Assembly: GCA_030019255.1 (NCBI GenBank)
Contig: JASEFK010000007.1
Span: 155,601 to 194,215 of the forward strand
Origin: Actinomycetota bacterium
Lineage (GTDB): Bacteria; Actinomycetota; Geothermincolia; Geothermincolales; RBG-13-55-18
Direction of reading: 5' to 3'
Length of the DNA stretch: 38,615 nucleotides
Below are positions 33,595 to 38,615 of this stretch, in pieces. Numbering within the stretch: position 1 is the first letter of the stretch; the number at the start of each line of letters is the position of its first letter. Made by a program: the position numbers and the translations under genes. The notes beneath the pieces are model-generated. The model was not told the DNA's origin and made no database searches. It was given only the letters and a program-made list of their open reading frames with translations.

Positions 33595-35706
33595 ATGCCC
33601 GGTGAGAGGAATGGCGGAGATCGATCCGGTCGCAAGGGAGGCGGAAGCGGCACACCCTCCTGGGAGTCCGTTTTGCGTGCGGAGGGAGAGGAAAGGGAAC
33701 GTGTCATCCGCGAGCTGGTGAAGGGGATGGCTCTTCGCCGGAAGGTGAACCAGATGGCCGGGCGCATGCGCCTCTGGGAAATGCTGGTATCCCTTTTCCG
33801 CTACAACTTCCGCCCCTTCCGCGCCGGCGAAGACCGGCGGCTGGGCATCCCGCCCCTGCGCTTCACCGACGGTCCGCGGGGAGTGGCCCTCAACCACTCC
33901 ACCTGCTTCCCGGTCTCCATGGCCCGCGGGGCCACCTGGGACGTGGAGCTGGAGGAACGGGTGGCCGAGGCCATGGCCGTGGAGGCCCGCTCCCAGGGGG
34001 CCGACTTCTTCGGCGGCGTGTGCATCAACCTCCTGCGCCACCCGGGGTGGGGAAGGGCGCAGGAGACCTTCGGGGAGGACCCCTACCTGCTGGGGGAGAT
34101 GGGGGCGGCCATGGTCCGCGGCGCCCAGAAGCACCTCATGGCCTGCGTTAAGCACTTTGCCTGCAACAGCATCGAGGAATCCCGCTTCTACGTGGACGTG
34201 CGGGTGGACGAGCGCACCCTGCGCGAGGTCTACCTTCCCCACTTCCGTCGCTGCGTGGAGGAGGGGGCGGCCGCGGTGATGAGCGCCTACAACCGGGTCA
34301 ACGGGGAATATTGCGCGCATAACGCTCACCTCCTGCGGGACATCCTCAAGGGCGAGTGGGGTTTCCGCGGCCTGGTGATGTCCGACTTCATCTTCGGGAC
34401 CCGGGACACGGTGAGGGCCGCCCGAGGCGGCCTGGACGTGGAGATGCCCCACGCCGTCTTCTTCGGGAGAAGGCTGGTCCGGGCGGTGCGGCGGGGAGAG
34501 ATCCCCGAGTCCCTGGTGGACGAGGCGGTGACGCGCATCCTGCGCCAGAAGGCCAGGTTCGCCGGCGCCGGCACGGGGGACTACGGACCCCACCGGGTGG
34601 CCTGCCCGGAACACGTCGAACTAGCCCTCGAAGCGGCCCGCAAGGGTATCGTGCTCCTGAAGAACGAGGGCGCCATTCTTCCCCTCGACCCCGGTAAAAT
34701 TAGGAAACTGGCGGTCGTCGGGAGGCTGGCCGACCTCCCCAACATCGGCGACCGGGGCTCCAGCCGGGTACGCCCGCCGCACGTAGTGACCGTCCTGCAG
34801 GGGCTGCGTGACCTGGCCGGCCCCGGGATGGAGATAATCTACCGCGACGGCTCGGACCTCCGCGAGGCGGTGGAGGCGGCGCGCTCCGCCGATGCCTGCG
34901 TGGCGGTGGTGGGCCTCAGCGCCCGGGACGAGGGGGAAGCCATGCCCGGGCCGGTCAAACTAGGAGGAGACCGGGAGGACCTCTCCCTCCGTCCCGGGGA
35001 CGTGCGCTTGTTGGAAGAGATTGCCAGGGCGAATCCACGCTGTATCGTGGTCCTCGAGGGCGGATCCGCCGTGCTCACCGCCGGGTGGCGGGAAAGGGTG
35101 GCGGCCGTCCTCGTGGCCTGGTATCCCGGGATGGAAGGGGGAAGGGCGGTGGCCGAGGTCATCTTCGGGCTGGTCAACCCCTCCGGCAAGCTCCCGGTCA
35201 CCTTCCCGGAGAGCAACGACCAGCTCCCGCCCTTCGACAAGAAGGCCCGGAGCGTGGAATACGGCTATTACCACGGCTACCGCCTCTTCGACAAGAAGGG
35301 GATGCGCCCCGCTTTCCCCTTCGGCTTCGGCCTCTCCTACACCACCTTCGAGTACCGGGACCTTCGCCTGAGCGGGGCCGAGATTCCCGCGGAGGGTTCG
35401 CTCACCGTGGAGGCGGAGATCGCCAACACCGGCCGTCGCGCCGGCGAGGAGGTGGTCCAGCTTTACGTGGGCTATCCCGCATCCGCGGTGGACCGGCCGG
35501 TGAAGGAGCTCAAGGGCTTCGCCCGCGTGAACCTGGAACCCGGGGAGAGCAAGCGCGTCTCCTTCACCCTGCGGGCCGCGGACCTGGCCTACTACGATGC
35601 CACGGCCGGCAAGTGGGTGGTGGAGAGAACGGATTACGAGGTCTACGTGGGAGCCTCCTCGGCCCCGGAGGACCTGCACCTCAGGGGATCCTTCCGCGTG
35701 GCTTAG
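33595..35706 (+). CDS. GH3 family beta-glucosidase-like hydrolase
   Basis: The only plus-strand gene; 703 residues with no signal peptide, so probably cytoplasmic. Domain order is GH3 N-terminal TIM barrel (about 75-320), GH3 C-terminal domain (about 350-570) and a fibronectin III-like domain (about 600-690). LGIPPLRFTDGPRGVA, GRAQETFGEDPYL, CVKHFACNS and GLVMSDF are family motifs; Asp264 in MSDF is the catalytic nucleophile. The ATG at 33595 has GGGAGG 8 nt upstream; a GTG at 33514 in frame lacks one. The sugar specificity (glucoside, xyloside or other) is open; the neighbouring pentose genes make a xyloside possible. Its stop codon is 3 nt from the stop of the convergent isomerase gene. Confidence 0.92.
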   Translation: MPGERNGGDRSGRKGGGSGTPSWESVLRAEGEERERVIRELVKGMALRRKVNQMAGRMRLWEMLVSLFRYNFRPFRAGEDRRLGIPPLRFTDGPRGVALNHSTCFPVSMARGATWDVELEERVAEAMAVEARSQGADFFGGVCINLLRHPGWGRAQETFGEDPYLLGEMGAAMVRGAQKHLMACVKHFACNSIEESRFYVDVRVDERTLREVYLPHFRRCVEEGAAAVMSAYNRVNGEYCAHNAHLLRDILKGEWGFRGLVMSDFIFGTRDTVRAARGGLDVEMPHAVFFGRRLVRAVRRGEIPESLVDEAVTRILRQKARFAGAGTGDYGPHRVACPEHVELALEAARKGIVLLKNEGAILPLDPGKIRKLAVVGRLADLPNIGDRGSSRVRPPHVVTVLQGLRDLAGPGMEIIYRDGSDLREAVEAARSADACVAVVGLSARDEGEAMPGPVKLGGDREDLSLRPGDVRLLEEIARANPRCIVVLEGGSAVLTAGWRERVAAVLVAWYPGMEGGRAVAEVIFGLVNPSGKLPVTFPESNDQLPPFDKKARSVEYGYYHGYRLFDKKGMRPAFPFGFGLSYTTFEYRDLRLSGAEIPAEGSLTVEAEIANTGRRAGEEVVQLYVGYPASAVDRPVKELKGFARVNLEPGESKRVSFTLRAADLAYYDATAGKWVVERTDYEVYVGASSAPEDLHLRGSFRVA

Positions 35707-35709
35707 GAC

Positions 35710-36846
35710 TCAACCCCGGTACATGGCGTCGAATTTCCGGTAGGCCTCCACCACCGCCTCGCGGATGAGGTCCTCCGCACGGGCCGTTTCCCGGCGGGCC
35801 AGGAGCTCGCGCAACAGGGCATGGTCCATCTCCCTCTCCGTGCGGGCGCAGGCCTCCCAGCTGAGGATGGAACGCACCACGCGGTCCAGGGCCCGTTCCC
35901 GGTCATCGTAGGGGCGGGGCTGCATGTCGTGTCCCTTCCAGCGGGCGAAACCCGCCTCCCTGGCCAGCGCGGCCACGGCCAGGTTCATCCCGTTGATGCG
36001 CACTCCGTGGTCGATGTCGAACTTCCCCGGCCCGCCCAGAACGATGCCGTCGCTTAAGCCCTGGCTGTTGACGTGCATGTGCACCAGCATGCCGTGGTCC
36101 ACTTCCTCCACCGTGTCGTAAACGTGGTCCAGCCCGATCATTTCCGAGTGACCGAATTCCTTGTTCACCCCCTTGCGACGCAGGGATATCCCGTAATCTT
36201 CCGCCAATTTCTTCCAGAAGAGGATGGCGCTGGCCACGGTGGGCAGGAGCATGGCCGGGTGCCCCTCGTTGGGCTTAGGCTCCAGGGCCACGAAGAGCTC
36301 CCCTCCCCTCTCCTCCTCGTAGCGGCACAAGGAGGCCACGCTCTCCTTGAGGTTCCGGTACATGTCGGCCAGGGCCGGGGAGGCCAGGTCGTAACCCCAG
36401 GAGCCGTTCCACAGCACCAGGGTGGGATATTTCTCCGGGTCCGGGTGCCAGGCCCGGCGCAGGGGTCCGTAGGCCAGGTCCACGGTTCGCCGGGCGAACT
36501 CCTCCGCCCTCCTCCTCTCCCCCGGATCCAGCGAGGCCACCCCCCCGTAGGCGAAATGGCGGTGAGCTCCGGGGGTGACCAGGGCCAGGTACATGCCGTT
36601 CTCCACCAGGGCCTCGGCGACCTCGGCGGCGTTTTCCTCGTTCACCTCGTAGTCGTAGTGGAACTCCATTCCCAGCCGGACGTGGTCCGGCAGGCGGGGG
36701 GCTATCTCCCGGGCCACCATCTCCACCGCCCCCGGGGTGGTCAACCGATCTGGGCTCCACTCCGGGATGGAGTCCGCGGGCACGAAGCCCCCCTTCCCGG
36801 CGTGAAAAGTCCACCGGCAAACGCTGTGCAAGGCAATTACTTCCAT
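35710..36846 (-). CDS. Xylose isomerase-like protein, divergent
   Basis: A TIM-barrel sugar isomerase of 378 residues. Aligned with xylose isomerases, the catalytic pair is His63/Asp65 (EFHYDYE) and the metal sites are Glu189 (ALEPKPNEG, with Lys191), Glu230 and His233 (VNKEFGHSEM), Asp277/Asp279 (KFDID) and Asp307 (GHDMQP). The Asp of HIDLN in classical enzymes is His258 here (HMHVN), so one metal ligand has changed type. Overall similarity is moderate, so another ketose/aldose pair is possible. The ATG at 36846 follows AGGGAAGGG. The kinase gene lies 59 nt upstream and is probably cotranscribed. Confidence 0.85.
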   Translation of the reverse strand: MEVIALHSVCRWTFHAGKGGFVPADSIPEWSPDRLTTPGAVEMVAREIAPRLPDHVRLGMEFHYDYEVNEENAAEVAEALVENGMYLALVTPGAHRHFAYGGVASLDPGERRRAEEFARRTVDLAYGPLRRAWHPDPEKYPTLVLWNGSWGYDLASPALADMYRNLKESVASLCRYEEERGGELFVALEPKPNEGHPAMLLPTVASAILFWKKLAEDYGISLRRKGVNKEFGHSEMIGLDHVYDTVEEVDHGMLVHMHVNSQGLSDGIVLGGPGKFDIDHGVRINGMNLAVAALAREAGFARWKGHDMQPRPYDDRERALDRVVRSILSWEACARTEREMDHALLRELLARRETARAEDLIREAVVEAYRKFDAMYRG

Positions 36847-36905
36847 CTTCCCTTCCCTCGCGAGCTCCCGCCCGTCTCCCTTTTCCGCGGAGAAGAACGA
36901 GTCCC

Positions 36906-38405
36906 TTAAATGCGCCCGAGGACTCCCTCCAGGGTCCTGCGCCAGCGGGCATAGGACTCCCGGTAGGCGTCTCGGGTGCCTTCGTCGCTCCAAACCTCGG
37001 CGACCCTGGACAGCCCCCCGAAGGCCTCCTCCACGACCCGGTAAATCCCCGCCCCCAGCCCGGCTCCCCGGGCCGCCCCCAGGGCCCCGTCGGTGTCGTA
37101 GAGCTCCAGCTTCACGCCGGACACGGCGGCGAAGGCCTCTTGGAAGACGGGGCTCAGGAACAGGTTGGTCCGCCCGGCCCTCACCCTCTCCAGGCGGAAG
37201 CCCACCTCCTCCATCAACTCCATGCCCAAACCCAGGGCGAAGGCTATCCCCTCCTGGGCGGCGCGCAGGACGTGTTCCCTCCGGTGCAGGTTGAGGTCCA
37301 AGCCGTGCAGCGAGGCTCCCGGGTCGCGGTTTCCCAGGGTGCGCTCCGCCCCGTTGCCGTAAGGAAGGAACACCAGTCCCTGCGCGCCCACCGGGGCCGA
37401 GGCGGCCAGCCGGTTCATGACCCGGTAATCCCACTCCCCTCCTCCCCCCATGTTCCTTTTCAGCCACCGGTAAAGGATGCCCGTCCCGTTGACGCACAAA
37501 AGGATCCCGTAGCGGGGCCGCCCCGGGGCATGGTTAACGTGGAGGAACAGGTTGACCCGCGACCCCGGGTCGCAGAGCCGCTCGTCGGTCACCCCGTAGA
37601 CCACCCCCGAGGTGCCGGCGGTGGCCGCCGCCTCCCCCGGCTCGAGGACCCGCAGGGAAAAGGCGTTGTTGGGTTGGTCGCCGGCACGGTAAGAAACGGG
37701 TATTCCCGGGCGGAGACCCAGTTCCTCGGCCGCCTCCCCGCGGAGCTCACCCTGAACGGAGAAGGTGGGCACCGCCGGGGGAAGCAGGCGGTCCTCTATA
37801 CCAAGTTTTTCCAATACCTCGAGGGCGGGCCTGTCTTCCAGGAAATCCCAGAGAATCATCTCCGAGAGCCCGGGGTCCGTGGTGGTCGCCTCCCCGGTCA
37901 TGCGCGCCGCCAGCCAGTCGCCGGGAAGCATCATCCACCGCGTCCCGCGATAGACCTGCGGCTCGTTCTCCCTCAACCACCCCATGCGAGAGGCGGTGAA
38001 GTTGCCCGGGGAGTTCAGCAGCCGCGACAGGCACCTCTCCTCGCCCAGCGCGCGGAAGGCCCTCTCGCCCACGGGAACCGCCCGGGAGTCACACCAGATG
38101 ATCGCCGGCCGCAGCGGTTCCAGCGACGCGTTGGTGACCACCAGCCCGTGCATCTGGTAGGAGATGCCTATGGCCTCCACTTCCCTCAGCGCCGCTCTAT
38201 TTTCCCGGGCCAATAGGGCGGTGGCCCGCCTCAGGTGCTCCCACCACACCAGGGGATCCTGCTCCGCCCAGCCCGGGCGGGGAGCGGAGATGGGCATCTC
38301 CTCCTCCGGCGAGGAGGCCGAGGCCACCGGCCTGCCCGTCTCCGCGTCCAGGAGGGCCGCCTTCACCGTGGAACTGCCCGCGTCGTAACCGAGAAGATAC
38401 GCCAC
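36906..38405 (-). CDS. xylB: FGGY-family carbohydrate kinase (xylulokinase-like)
   Basis: A 499-residue sugar kinase, the usual length for xylulokinases. The N-terminal phosphate-binding loop LLGYDAGSSTVKAALLD and GISYQMHGLVV, IIWCDSRA and GDQPNNAF (with the catalytic Asp) are FGGY motifs. GTSGVVYGV is the ATP-side motif. The GTG at 38405 has AAAGGTG six bases upstream; the frame runs open further without support. With the isomerase it would convert a pentose or related sugar to a ketose 5-phosphate. Xylulose is the most likely substrate, but the divergence of the isomerase leaves room for another. Confidence 0.85.
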   Translation of the reverse strand: MAYLLGYDAGSSTVKAALLDAETGRPVASASSPEEEMPISAPRPGWAEQDPLVWWEHLRRATALLARENRAALREVEAIGISYQMHGLVVTNASLEPLRPAIIWCDSRAVPVGERAFRALGEERCLSRLLNSPGNFTASRMGWLRENEPQVYRGTRWMMLPGDWLAARMTGEATTTDPGLSEMILWDFLEDRPALEVLEKLGIEDRLLPPAVPTFSVQGELRGEAAEELGLRPGIPVSYRAGDQPNNAFSLRVLEPGEAAATAGTSGVVYGVTDERLCDPGSRVNLFLHVNHAPGRPRYGILLCVNGTGILYRWLKRNMGGGGEWDYRVMNRLAASAPVGAQGLVFLPYGNGAERTLGNRDPGASLHGLDLNLHRREHVLRAAQEGIAFALGLGMELMEEVGFRLERVRAGRTNLFLSPVFQEAFAAVSGVKLELYDTDGALGAARGAGLGAGIYRVVEEAFGGLSRVAEVWSDEGTRDAYRESYARWRRTLEGVLGRI

Positions 38406-38410
38406 GCTTC

Positions 38411-38469
38411 GCACCTTTAAATACCTGGTCGGAGCCCGACGAAACAATCCGGAGCACCTTTGATAAAGG
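38411..38469 (-). promoter_or_regulatory. Repeat elements upstream of the kinase gene
   Basis: GCACCTTT occurs twice (38411-38418 and 38454-38461). The second copy forms part of a perfect inverted repeat CCTTT-GAT-AAAGG (38457-38469). They lie just upstream of the kinase start, and the first copy overlaps its ribosome site. They could be operator half-sites. The rest of the end of the window (to 38615) shows no gene; a clear promoter is not visible. Confidence 0.3.
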
Positions 38470-38615
38470 ATATACCACACGCGGCATCTCGGCGGAAAGG
38501 CACGTCGTAAGGGCCGCCCACGCTTCACCGGAAAAATGGGTTATCATCAGTCTGGGTGTCCCGGTAGCGTATACGAAATTGTGTCACCAAATCCATAGAC
38601 ATTATGGAGAGCAAT

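Noticed and set aside
35710-37497. 595-codon reading of the isomerase frame extending into the kinase
   Set aside because: The extra 217 codons are low-complexity and lie antiphase inside the kinase gene; the ATG at 36846 has a good ribosome site and gives the normal isomerase length.

Overview
The window is a GC-rich bacterial chromosome segment with 31 protein genes, 30 of them on the minus strand. It most resembles Actinomycetota, probably a deep-branching lineage rather than a classical Streptomyces or Mycobacterium relative. The reasons are a complete division and cell-wall (dcw) cluster with ftsQ and ftsZ but no ftsA, a MurE with the DNPR signature of meso-diaminopimelate ligases, many GTG and TTG starts, and one gene that looks leaderless. 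The lineage is an inference from content; no rRNA or tRNA gene is visible.

Reading in the direction of transcription (right to left) there are five blocks. (1) 38405-35710: an FGGY pentulose kinase and a divergent xylose isomerase, meeting tail-to-tail with a plus-strand GH3 beta-glucosidase (33595-35706). Together they look like a small sugar-use locus. (2) 33074-30941: large and small subunits of a B12-dependent acyl-CoA mutase behind a strong sigma-70-type promoter. Substrate-pocket positions differ from methylmalonyl-, isobutyryl- and 2-hydroxyisobutyryl-CoA mutases. (3) 30334-24195: an alpha/beta hydrolase, a cupin, hisG, an RsbRD/GGDEF-like protein with a broken active site but a kept RxxD site, a metallophosphoesterase, hisC and a D-2-hydroxyacid dehydrogenase, mostly overlapping or within a few bases. 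(4) 23905-21312: two GT-A glycosyltransferases, one resembling the GT81 glucosyl-(phospho)glycerate synthases. (5) 20967-3083: mraZ, rsmH, ftsL, ftsI, murE, murF, mraY, murD, ftsW, murG, murC, murB, ddl, ftsQ, ftsZ, ending at a rho-independent terminator.

The dcw block begins at a promoter overlapped by four about 10-bp-phased MraZ boxes, so MraZ probably represses its own operon. Stop and start codons overlap by 4 nt at rsmH/ftsL, ftsI/murE, murE/murF and murG/murC, which points to translational coupling. ftsZ also has its own promoter and a leader of about 370 nt. Beyond ftsZ lie two radical-SAM genes of the TIGR03960/TIGR03936 pair, overlapping by 4 nt. The left edge carries a perfect 56-bp repeat of the 3' end of the last gene, which may be a real tandem duplication or a contig-end artefact.

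Most of the window is ordinary core biology. The points that most deserve a second look are the mutase with its remodelled pocket, the GGDEF-derived candidate c-di-GMP receptor inside a histidine-biosynthesis operon, and the possible glycerate-linked compatible-solute genes. There are no CRISPR arrays, insertion sequences, prophage or other mobile genes.
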